A DNA stretch of 5,648 bases from CBDCWA01 sp046048295 (GCA_046048295.1 JBJOGJ010000245.1:1-5648); one strand, 5' to 3'; positions 1 to 5,513 are shown, numbered from the stretch's first letter. The notes: generated from the sequence alone by a model not told the origin. Made by a program: numbers and translations.

Positions 1-308
1 CCGGCAACCGTACGCCGTCGCCGCAGGAGGTGCTGGTGTGCCGCCCGTTCCTGGACAGACAGGCGGTCCTGGTCAAACCTCGAGTCGTGCTGCTGCTCGG
101 AGCGTCGGCTGCCAAGGCCGTTTTCGACAGCGCGGACGGTATCATGAAATTGCGCGGCAGGTGGCGCGAGGTGGAATTCGGGGGCGAGAAGGTGAAAGCG
201 ATGGCGACGCTGCATCCGGCGTTTCTGCTGCGGACGCCCGTCTACAAGCGCCTGGCATGGCGGGATCTACTGGCCGTCAGAGGGGAGGTGGAGCAGGTCT
301 TGCGGTGA
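1..308 (+). CDS. Uracil-DNA glycosylase, family 4 (Fe-S type), C-terminal part, cut by window edge
   Basis: Family 4 uracil-DNA glycosylases remove uracil from DNA to start base-excision repair and carry a 4Fe-4S cluster. The frame is open from the first base (first whole codon at 3) to TGA at 306-308, giving about 101 residues of a protein usually longer than 200. The visible part opens with GNRTPSPQEV, the conserved stretch between the third and fourth cluster cysteines. Cys13 of the fragment (VCRPFL) fits the fourth ligand. Next come the Rossmann-like strand VVLLLGASAAKAVF and the motif TLHPAFLLR, which contains the family's active-site His. The tail YKRLAWRDLLAV is also typical of the family. 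A GTG at 30 lies inside the domain and is not a start, because family similarity continues upstream of it. The N-terminal cysteines and first catalytic motif lie outside the window, so intactness cannot be judged. No clear terminator follows. Confidence 0.93.
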   Translation, partial: GNRTPSPQEVLVCRPFLDRQAVLVKPRVVLLLGASAAKAVFDSADGIMKLRGRWREVEFGGEKVKAMATLHPAFLLRTPVYKRLAWRDLLAVRGEVEQVLR

Positions 309-411
309 TCGGAGGGAATCATATTAATTTGTATGCTTCTGTTTAAGCCCAGATTCGGCCGATTAGATTATTGGTTGGTTTGATTGCTGCTCAACTGGGA
401 TAGGGCCGCCA

Positions 412-891
412 GTGAAACCAATTGTTGTCTATCTGAGACCTCGTGCTGTTGTATTCATTCGTGCCCGCGGGCCCTACAGCCGTTCGGTTGGGCAAGCGTG
501 GGATGAAATGTTCGAATGGCTCGAGCGTCGCGGCTTCCGGGACGAAGTCAAGGTGGGCTACGGGCTGGCGCACGACGATCCACGTACAATAGAGGCGGAC
601 AAGTGCCGCTATGATGCCTGTGTGGAGCTGTCGCGGGATGCGATCGCTTCCGTCGGCGGCGAGATAAGATCGCAGAACCTGTCCGGCGGCGCATTCGTCA
701 GATCGCGGGTGACGGGCTGCTACAGCAACATCGCGAAGACACTGTCCACTATCCGGGACGAGTGGATGCCGAGCCAGGGCCTGAGTGTCGACGCCAAACG
801 TCCGGTGATTGCCATCTATCTCAGCGATCCGAGGTTCGTGGTTCCAGAGGAGCGCAAGGCAGACATCTGCCTGCCGGTCAGGCCTACCTAG
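412..891 (+). CDS. GyrI-like / AraC effector-binding-domain protein (stand-alone)
   Basis: The 159-residue product matches the GyrI-like (SOUL/BmrR effector-binding) fold over its whole length. Family members bind small hydrophobic or cationic compounds as regulator domains, gyrase-interacting proteins or small hydrolases. Visible hallmarks are RARGPY near residues 17-22 followed by a helix with a conserved Trp (AW, 29-30), HDDPRT at 54-59, CRYDACV at 65-71, and the closing block YLSDPRF...ADICLPV near 136-156. No DNA-binding helix-turn-helix precedes it: only about 15 codons lie open upstream after a TAG at 364-366, and they do not resemble an AraC domain. It therefore looks like a free domain. 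The start is GTG at 412, with an AGGG at 402-405 six bases before it. It sits between the UDG gene and moaB with its own AT-richer leader, so it may be transcribed separately. The ligand is unknown. The residue before IYL is Ala134, where many relatives have Glu (from memory of the family). Confidence 0.85.
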   Translation: MKPIVVYLRPRAVVFIRARGPYSRSVGQAWDEMFEWLERRGFRDEVKVGYGLAHDDPRTIEADKCRYDACVELSRDAIASVGGEIRSQNLSGGAFVRSRVTGCYSNIAKTLSTIRDEWMPSQGLSVDAKRPVIAIYLSDPRFVVPEERKADICLPVRPT

Positions 892-967
892 CCCTGCACC
901 GGCTGGCGATCTGGCGCGTTGACATTACATGGGCGATGGGGAGACGCTAGGCGCAACCCGAAAACCC

Positions 968-972
968 GGAGG
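968..972 (+). promoter_or_regulatory. Ribosome-binding site for moaB (unusual spacing)
   Basis: GGAGG lies 13 bases before the ATG at 986, which begins the family-typical MoaB N terminus, and only 3 bases before another ATG at 976. The ATG at 976 is in a different frame and stops after eight codons, at TGA 1000-1002. No comparable Shine-Dalgarno stands before the longer in-frame ATG at 929. GGAGG therefore best supports 986, although the spacing is longer than usual. Confidence 0.45.
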
Positions 973-985
973 TTTATGCAGAGCC

Positions 986-1528
986 ATGTCACGCATCGAT
1001 GAAAGCCGGCCATTCATTGCTCTCGGGATTGCAGTCCTGACCGTTTCCGATACGCGCGACATGGAAAGCGACAAGTCGGGATCGGCGCTGCAGAAGATGA
1101 TTCTCGAAGCGGGGCACGAATTGGCGGCACGCCAGATCGTGACCGACGACGTCGAGGAAATCCGCAAGGTGGTCGGCGGGTGGATAACCGATAGCAACGT
1201 CGACGTCGTAATCACGACGGGCGGGACAGGGTTTACCGGGCGCGATGTAACGCCGGAAGCGGTGAGGCCGCTCTTCGAGAAGGAGATCGAAGGCTTTTCG
1301 GTCGTCTTCCATATGATCTCTTACGAGAAGGTTGGGACTTCCACCATCCAGTCGCGGGCCTGCGGCGGGCTTGCCAACGGCACGTACATCTTCTGCCTGC
1401 CCGGATCGCCGGGGGCGTGCAAGGATGCCTGGGAGGGTATCCTCAAGTGGCAACTGGACAACCGGCACCGGCCCTGCAACTTCGTCGAGATCATGCCGCG
1501 GCTGATGGAGCATGGACGGCAGGGCTGA
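986..1528 (+). CDS. moaB: Molybdenum cofactor biosynthesis protein B (MoaB)
   Basis: MoaB belongs to the MogA/MoaB molybdopterin-binding family. In bacteria it is linked to adenylylation of molybdopterin before molybdenum insertion, a cytoplasmic step of Moco synthesis. The 180-residue product has the family pattern in order: the N-terminal strand IAVLTVSDTRD (15-25), the glycine-rich molybdopterin loop TTGGTG (77-82), GRDVTPEA (85-92), a central GTSTIQSRACGG (117-128), and the C-terminal FCLPGSPGACKDAW (136-149). Length is normal and no key motif is missing. I chose ATG 986 because MSRIDESRPF is the usual family opening and GGAGG lies upstream. A longer frame from 929 adds 19 unconserved residues with no Shine-Dalgarno. 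No other Moco gene is in view. The gene converges on trmFO with 11 bases between the stops and no hairpin terminator in that gap. Confidence 0.93.
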   Translation: MSRIDESRPFIALGIAVLTVSDTRDMESDKSGSALQKMILEAGHELAARQIVTDDVEEIRKVVGGWITDSNVDVVITTGGTGFTGRDVTPEAVRPLFEKEIEGFSVVFHMISYEKVGTSTIQSRACGGLANGTYIFCLPGSPGACKDAWEGILKWQLDNRHRPCNFVEIMPRLMEHGRQG

Positions 1529-1539
1529 GGCGCAGGGGG

Positions 1540-2955
1540 TCAGACAGACGACTGTAGCCATCCTGCCAGATCGGCGAGCGCACGTTGGGCGATCAGCCGC
1601 CGCTTGGCCTTGCCGCGCTCCTTGCCTTTCAGGCGGCGGCCGTCAGCGTCGTGCCCAGGGCCTTCGAGTGGAGGAAAGAGGCCGAAGTTCACGTTCATCG
1701 GCTGGAAGGACTGGGGAGACGTGCGATCTTCCGCGGCCGAGGCCGCTTCGAGGTGTCCGGCGGTAATGTGATGCAGCAGCGCGCCGAGCGCCGTGGTTGG
1801 GGGCGGCGGGGGCAGAGGCTTAGCGCGCATCTCGCTGGCGGCGAAGCGGCCCGCGAGCAGCCCGATGGCGGCGCTCTCGACGTAGCCCTCGACGCCGGTG
1901 ATCTGGCCTGCAAAGCGGATGTGGGGCGCCGATTTCAGACGCAGGCGTTCGTCGAGCAAGCGCGGCGAGTTGATGAACGTGTTCCGGTGCAGTCCGCCGA
2001 GCCTTGCGAACTCGGCGTTCTCGAGGCCGGGGATCATGCGGAAGATCCGGGTCTGCTCGCCGTGGCGCAACTTGGTCTGGAAGCCGACCATGTTCCACAG
2101 GGTGGCGAGGGCGTTGTCCTGGCGGAGCTGCACGACGGCATAGGGGCGTTTGCCCGGGTTACGCGGGTCGGTGAGCCCGACCGGCTTCATGGGGCCGAAG
2201 CGGAGGGTGTCGCGGCCCCGTTCCGCCATTACCTCGATGGGCAGGCAGCCGTTGAAATAGGGGGTGTCGGCCTCCCACTCCTTGAAGCTTGTCTTCTCGG
2301 CGGCGAGCAGGGCGTCGATGAAGGCATCGTATTGGGATTTGTCCATCGCGCAGTTGAGGTAGTCAGCCCCGGTACCGGCCGGGCCCTCCTTGTCGTAGCG
2401 CGACTGGCGCCAGGCGATGGACTGGTCAACGCTCTCGAAATGGACGATCGGTGCGATGGCATCGAAGAAGGCCAGTTTGTCCTCACCGGTGAGCTCGAGG
2501 ATGGCGTTGCTGAGGGCGCCGGACGTCAGCGGGCCGGTGGCGATGATGACGTTGCCCCAGTCCGTGGCGGGCATGCCGGTGATTTCCCCGGCCCGGGTCT
2601 CAATCAAGGGGTGGGCACGCAGAGCCTCGGTGACGGCGAGGGAGAAGCCGTCGCGGTCGACGGCGAGGGCGCCGCCAGCCGGCAGGCGGTGTGCGTCCCC
2701 GGCGCGGAGGATAAGCGAACCGCAGCGGCGCATTTCCTCGTGAAGGAGGCCGACGGCGTTGAACTGCCAGTCGTCGGAGCGGAAGGAGTTGGAGCAGACG
2801 AGTTCGGCGAAGTTGCCGGTCTGGTGGGCTTCGGTCATGCGACCGGGGCGCATCTCGTGCAGGACGACGGGGATGCCGGCCTCGGCTGCCTGCCAGGCGG
2901 CTTCAGAGCCGGCCAGGCCGGCGCCGACGATGTGAATGGGTTCGATTTTGGACAT
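1540..2955 (-). CDS. trmFO: Folate/FAD-dependent tRNA (uracil-5-)-methyltransferase TrmFO
   Basis: TrmFO makes 5-methyluridine at position 54 of the tRNA T-loop, using methylenetetrahydrofolate as carbon donor and a reduced flavin. It replaces the SAM-dependent TrmA in many Gram-positives and alphaproteobacteria. The 471-residue product opens with the FAD-binding Rossmann motif GAGLAG (11-16) and GIPVVLHEMRP (27-37). The signature ELVCSNSFRSD (51-61) holds Cys54, equivalent by motif to the conserved Cys53 of the Bacillus enzyme. YFNGCLPIEVMAERG (233-247) holds Cys237, matching the nucleophile Cys226 there. RFAGQITGVEGYVES and PMNVNFGLFPP near the C terminus are also diagnostic. The protein ends in a basic Lys/Arg-rich segment. 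Length is at the upper end of normal. ATG 2955 begins exactly at the family N terminus but has no Shine-Dalgarno. A promoter-like pair just upstream suggests a leaderless mRNA. Long open frames on the opposite strand here are composition shadows. Confidence 0.97.
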   Translation of the reverse strand: MSKIEPIHIVGAGLAGSEAAWQAAEAGIPVVLHEMRPGRMTEAHQTGNFAELVCSNSFRSDDWQFNAVGLLHEEMRRCGSLILRAGDAHRLPAGGALAVDRDGFSLAVTEALRAHPLIETRAGEITGMPATDWGNVIIATGPLTSGALSNAILELTGEDKLAFFDAIAPIVHFESVDQSIAWRQSRYDKEGPAGTGADYLNCAMDKSQYDAFIDALLAAEKTSFKEWEADTPYFNGCLPIEVMAERGRDTLRFGPMKPVGLTDPRNPGKRPYAVVQLRQDNALATLWNMVGFQTKLRHGEQTRIFRMIPGLENAEFARLGGLHRNTFINSPRLLDERLRLKSAPHIRFAGQITGVEGYVESAAIGLLAGRFAASEMRAKPLPPPPPTTALGALLHHITAGHLEAASAAEDRTSPQSFQPMNVNFGLFPPLEGPGHDADGRRLKGKERGKAKRRLIAQRALADLAGWLQSSV

Positions 2956-2961
2956 GGCGGG

Positions 2962-2990
2962 AAGCTATCGGAAGCGGGCAAGTTCCTCAA
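2962..2990 (-). promoter_or_regulatory. Candidate trmFO promoter (TTGAGG, 17 bp, TAGCTT)
   Basis: On the minus strand TTGAGG (2990-2985) and TAGCTT (2967-2962) are separated by exactly 17 bases. The -35 shares TTGA with the sigma-70 consensus, and the -10 keeps the key second A and final T. Only six bases lie between the -10 and the trmFO ATG, so initiation at the usual distance would fall on the start codon. The -35 lies in the 10-mer TGTTGAGGAA, which is repeated upstream of the MFS gene with the same -35/-10 geometry. This is inferred from sequence alone. Confidence 0.4.
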
Positions 2991-3057
2991 CAGGAGAGAA
3001 TTTTGGATCGAATCATACCAGTGGTAGGCGGAGCGGGGATCGTGTGGGGCGCTTCAT

Positions 3058-3711
3058 ATGCAGAACTGGTTACTCACAGGTGCGGTGCTGTTGGTCGCGG
3101 TGGCCGCTGGCGGTTGCACGCACGAGGGGTTCGGCTCGCTCGACAGCCACTATTCGACATTCAATGCGTTGCCGGCGAAGGGATCGACCGTGCATGTCTG
3201 CCGGGCCTATGGGTGCCGAGTGCGGACCAAGTTCACGTTCGGCGACGATGATATGAAGGCGATCTCCAAGCTGATGGCGGAGACGCGGCGGGACGACAGC
3301 GCGGCTGAGGAACGGCGGGCCGTCGCCTACGCCATCGGCTGGATGGAGCGGCGGGTCGGAAACGCGATCGGCACGAAGGCGGACCGTCCCGGGATGGATT
3401 TTGCAGCATCCGGCGATCCGTCGCAGCAGGACTGTGTCGACGAGGCGACGAATACGACGAGCTACCTGACGGTGCTCGCCAACAACAAGCTGCTGCGTCA
3501 TCATACCGTCGGGGTGCCGTTCGCGAAAGAGAACTACCTCAGGGGCATTTCCGGATGGACGCATTGGACGGCGGTGCTGCTGGATGGGGAGACTGGCAAG
3601 CGCTGGGCGGTGGACAGCTGGATCTATGCCAACGGCGAGAACCCGGCGGTGGTCGAAGCCGAGAAGTGGTACATCGCCTCGCTCGAGCAACTGCCAGCGG
3701 CAACGCGCTAA
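3058..3711 (+). CDS. Predicted exported/lipoprotein of unknown function with a possible transglutaminase-like Cys-His-Asp triad
   Basis: I recognise this only as a conserved alphaproteobacterial-style hypothetical protein (217 residues). The first 19 residues form a hydrophobic export signal ending AAGGC, so Cys20 may be the lipidated residue of a lipoprotein. The lipobox is weak (Ala at -3), and the leader has no Lys/Arg before its hydrophobic core. Cys48 and Cys53 in the N-terminal part could form a disulfide. The C-terminal half has three well-spaced blocks: QDCVDEATN with Cys126 before a helix-like stretch, THWTAVLLD with His169 before a strand, and WAVDSWIY with Asp186. That order and spacing resemble transglutaminase/papain-like enzymes. 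It is a structural guess, not a family assignment. ATG 3058 is the only in-frame start after a TAG at 3025-3027; the GGGG at 3046-3049 is a modest Shine-Dalgarno. It diverges from trmFO and ends 2 bases from the convergent DUF2905 gene. Confidence 0.85.
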   Translation: MQNWLLTGAVLLVAVAAGGCTHEGFGSLDSHYSTFNALPAKGSTVHVCRAYGCRVRTKFTFGDDDMKAISKLMAETRRDDSAAEERRAVAYAIGWMERRVGNAIGTKADRPGMDFAASGDPSQQDCVDEATNTTSYLTVLANNKLLRHHTVGVPFAKENYLRGISGWTHWTAVLLDGETGKRWAVDSWIYANGENPAVVEAEKWYIASLEQLPAATR

Positions 3712-3713
3712 CT

Positions 3714-3929
3714 TCAGCGGTTGAGGAACCAGAGGACGAGGCTTCCCAGAAGGCTGATGATAATCATCGTCGTGATCGGGAAGTAGAAGCGGAAGTTTTC
3801 GCGCTCGACGACGATGTCGCCTGGGAGCCTGCCTGGCGTCAGACCGAGCTTTTCGGCAACCAGCCACAGGACGCCGGCAAGGACGACCAGAAGCCCCATA
3901 ATGATCAGTGTCCGGCCCAACTGGATCAC
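3714..3929 (-). CDS. DUF2905 small membrane protein
   Basis: This 71-residue inner-membrane protein matches DUF2905, a family of unknown function. It has two predicted membrane helices, about residues 5-27 and 50-69. Between them is the family's signature loop GRLPGDI (33-39), followed by a polar segment and FYFP (48-51). Length is normal. GTG at 3929 overlaps the MFS stop codon (GTGA, 4-base overlap), pointing to translational coupling in one transcript. An alternative start is TTG at 3920, which has GAGGAG eight bases upstream and gives a 68-residue protein whose opening also fits the family. The sequence does not settle between them. The gene ends two bases from the stop of the opposite-strand lipoprotein gene, so any terminator must lie inside that gene. 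The pairing with a transporter gives no clear functional hint. Confidence 0.88.
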   Translation of the reverse strand: MIQLGRTLIIMGLLVVLAGVLWLVAEKLGLTPGRLPGDIVVERENFRFYFPITTMIIISLLGSLVLWFLNR

Positions 3930-5173
3930 TCCTCGCTGGCGCTGGCGATGTCCGGTCGCCGCCAGAGATAATAGGCGATGGCGGCCATGCCAATGCTGAC
4001 GGCGATGCCGATGACGAAGAACGACCATTTGAGGCCGAACAGTTCCGCGACAGCACCCATGATGAGGGGGGAAAGAATTGAGGCGACGCGGTTGCCGGTG
4101 GCGCGGAGGCCGATTGCCTTGCCCTGGTTCTCGCGGCCGGCGCCGCCGAGAACGGTGGTGATGATGAGCGGCTGCGCAAGGCCGTTGGCGCCAGACCGCA
4201 GGAACATCGCAACCTGGAGCAGAAAGTAGGTGCCAAGCAGCGGCGTGATGCAGATCAGCACGATGCCGGACCAGAGCGAGATCAGCAGGATCCAGAGCGC
4301 GCTCATGTACTTGAGAAGGCGGACGGCCACCAGCGAGAACAGGGCGGCGGAAACCGCTGCGATCGGGCTCAGAAGACCGATCGCGGTGCCGGTGAAACCC
4401 ATCTCGTTCAACCAGGCGATGTAGAAAGAGTTCTGTACCGAATTGCCGAGGTGCATCATGGCGCTGAGGAGCACGACAATGACGACGGCCGGACGCGCCA
4501 AGAGGCTGAAGGCGGTGACGTAATCGGCGAGGTTCGGCAACAGGGTCTGGAGCTTGGACTGGCTGCTGACGGGGGCGCGGGGAGGGGTTGCGCCCGGCGG
4601 CAGCGGTGGGAGCATGAGCGCACATACGACGGCGCCCGAGCCCCAGATGGTCATCAGGATGAAAGCGGCCCAGATACCGAGAAAGTCCCAGACGACGCCG
4701 GCAAGCGGCGGTGCGATGAGCGGGGCTGCGCGGATGAAGAAGCTCAACCGACCGGCGTAGAGCGTCTTGCCACGCATGTACTGGCCGATGAGTGTCTGGG
4801 CGCCGAGCCAGCCCATGCTCTCGGCGAACCCCAACAGCATCTGCAGGAGTATCAGGACGTAGATCGAGAACGCGAGCGGGTAGAACAGCGGGACGATGGC
4901 GCCGAAGATGGTGCAGAAGAGGAGCACACGGCGGGCGCCGAGCCGGTCCATCAGTGCGCCAGCATGGATCGAGAAGAAGAGCGGCAGGAAGTGGGCGGCG
5001 GAGAATACGAGGCCGAACAGGAACGGCGAGGGGTTCAGCGTATAGGCGTAAAGAGGAATGATGACCGAGCCGATGTAGAATATCGACGTCGAGAATAGTC
5101 CGATGCCGTAAACGGCCGCCTGTATCCGCCAGGGCACTTCTTGATCGGCCCCGGCGCTCTTGCCTGTGTCCAC
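3926..5173 (-). CDS. Major facilitator superfamily (MFS) transporter
   Basis: This is a 415-residue inner-membrane secondary transporter with about twelve hydrophobic helices in two halves. MFS motif A is clear in the loop after helix 2 (GALMDRLGARR, 72-82). A Pro/Ser-rich central loop (PPLPPGATPP) separates the halves. In the C-terminal half, ENQGKAIGLRATGNRVASIL followed by a Pro-containing helix is typical of drug-efflux-like MFS proteins, but the substrate cannot be inferred. The longest open frame reaches a TTG at 5254. I prefer GTG 5173 because GAGGGAG lies nine bases upstream, VPWRIQ a few residues later resembles usual family N termini, and a promoter-like pair lies between the two candidate starts. 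The 27 extra residues are Arg/Pro-rich and look like translated leader. The gene overlaps the following DUF2905 gene by 4 bases, so the two probably form an operon. Confidence 0.93.
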   Translation of the reverse strand: MDTGKSAGADQEVPWRIQAAVYGIGLFSTSIFYIGSVIIPLYAYTLNPSPFLFGLVFSAAHFLPLFFSIHAGALMDRLGARRVLLFCTIFGAIVPLFYPLAFSIYVLILLQMLLGFAESMGWLGAQTLIGQYMRGKTLYAGRLSFFIRAAPLIAPPLAGVVWDFLGIWAAFILMTIWGSGAVVCALMLPPLPPGATPPRAPVSSQSKLQTLLPNLADYVTAFSLLARPAVVIVVLLSAMMHLGNSVQNSFYIAWLNEMGFTGTAIGLLSPIAAVSAALFSLVAVRLLKYMSALWILLISLWSGIVLICITPLLGTYFLLQVAMFLRSGANGLAQPLIITTVLGGAGRENQGKAIGLRATGNRVASILSPLIMGAVAELFGLKWSFFVIGIAVSIGMAAIAYYLWRRPDIASASEE

Positions 5174-5182
5174 GTGGTATTT

Positions 5183-5189
5183 CTCCCTC
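5183..5189 (-). promoter_or_regulatory. Ribosome-binding site deciding the MFS start
   Basis: Minus-strand GAGGGAG ends nine bases before GTG 5173. No comparable site precedes the upstream TTG at 5254, so this site favours the shorter 415-residue protein. Confidence 0.6.
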
Positions 5190-5197
5190 AGCCGGCG

Positions 5198-5226
5198 ACC
5201 ATAGCGCGGCGGGCGGCGTTCCTCAA
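5198..5226 (-). promoter_or_regulatory. Candidate MFS/DUF2905 promoter (TTGAGG, 17 bp, TATGGT)
   Basis: On the minus strand TTGAGG (5226-5221) and TATGGT (5203-5198) are 17 bases apart. The -10 matches four of six consensus bases, including the key ones. Initiation would fall near 5191, leaving a leader of roughly 18 bases that contains the Shine-Dalgarno. The -35 shares the 10-mer TGTTGAGGAA with the candidate trmFO promoter. This is inferred from sequence alone. Confidence 0.45.
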
Positions 5227-5228
5227 CA

Positions 5229-5253
5229 TGAGCAGGGTTGCTTGATCTGCTCA
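5229..5253. promoter_or_regulatory. Inverted repeat next to the MFS -35 box (possible operator)
   Basis: TGAGCAG at 5229-5235 and CTGCTCA at 5247-5253 are perfect 7-base inverted arms around an 11-base spacer. The dyad begins two bases upstream (in the direction of MFS transcription) of the candidate -35. That position suits a regulator-binding site for the transporter operon. No regulator gene is adjacent in the window. It could instead be a degenerate member of the palindrome family at 5275-5346, since it too is followed by TGTTGAGGAA. Confidence 0.35.
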
Positions 5254-5274
5254 ACCTCGGGATTTTTTGGTTCT

Positions 5275-5300
5275 CTCATCACGAGCAGGCTCGTGTTGAG
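5275..5300. repeat. Palindromic repeat, copy 1
   Basis: Arms CTCATCACGAG (5275-5285) and CTCGTGTTGAG (5290-5300) pair around the loop CAGG with a single T-T mismatch. The 3' arm runs into GAAGT, as in copy 2. No T-run follows on either strand, so it is not a typical intrinsic terminator. Confidence 0.8.
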
Positions 5301-5320
5301 GAAGTGGTTTGTTTGATTTT

Positions 5321-5346
5321 CTCAACACCGGCAGGCCGGTGTTGAG
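5321..5346. repeat. Palindromic repeat, copy 2
   Basis: Arms CTCAACACCGG (5321-5331) and CCGGTGTTGAG (5336-5346) are perfectly complementary around the loop CAGG. The outermost loop bases, C and G, could also pair. It lies exactly 46 bases from copy 1 and shares the outer stem, loop and 3' flank GAAGT. Two inner stem base pairs differ from copy 1 with pairing kept. The pair resembles REP-type palindromic elements, but the family is not recognised. Confidence 0.85.
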
Positions 5347-5424
5347 GAAGTTCCACGCTGGCGTGCTCCGCGGGTTGCCGCCCCGGAGGTTTGCGTCGTT
5401 CGTTCTGTTCTCCCCAAGAAGGGG

Positions 5425-5513
5425 GCGGGACGGCACGGGCCGTCGATTAGTAATTAAGATGGGACCGGAGCCGTCCCGCGCCTGGGGCACTTGTCGCCCG
5501 ACACCGGTCCATC
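5425..5513. other. Nested and mutually exclusive inverted repeats (possible structured RNA or switch)
   Basis: GCGGGACGGC (5425-5434) pairs perfectly with GCCGTCCCGC (5470-5479). The inner part GACGGC (5429-5434) can instead pair with GCCGTC at 5439-5444 around an ACGG loop. A third stem, GATGGGACCGG (5458-5468) with CCGGTCCATC (5504-5513), has one bulged G and would clash with the first. GGGC (5485-5488) and GCCC (5496-5499) can close inside that third stem. The strand transcribed is unknown. Confidence 0.45.

Noticed and set aside
324..346. CtrA-type site (TTAA-N7-TTAA) before the GyrI-like gene
   Set aside because: Two TTAA words are present but are separated by 15 bases instead of 7. Two GANTC sites nearby (316-320, 352-356) are too few to build on.
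919..950. Perfect TTGACA at 919-924 as a moaB promoter
   Set aside because: No acceptable -10 hexamer lies 16 to 18 bases downstream.
1585..3027. 480-codon open frame on the plus strand opposite trmFO
   Set aside because: It lies antisense to a clear full-length TrmFO. Its Gly/Ala/Arg/Val-rich text is typical of a GC-rich shadow frame, and no family motif is visible.
3070..4236. 388-codon minus-strand frame opposite the lipoprotein and across DUF2905
   Set aside because: It is Arg/Ser/Pro-rich, has no motifs, and overlaps three better-supported genes.
4451..5098. 215-codon plus-strand frame opposite the MFS gene
   Set aside because: Its Glu/Arg/Gly-rich, low-complexity composition is the expected antisense of membrane helices.
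5275..5346. CRISPR repeat pair
   Set aside because: There are only two copies with a 20-base gap, the repeats are full palindromes with sequence changes between copies, and no cas gene is present.
5261..5350. Rho-independent terminators at the two palindromes
   Set aside because: Neither hairpin is followed by a T-run on either strand. The TTTT and TTTTTT tracts precede the hairpins on the plus strand.
5398..5410. Alphaproteobacterial LexA box (GTTC-N7-GTTC)
   Set aside because: Three GTTC words occur, but their spacings are 4, 5 and 9 bases start to start, not the 11 required.
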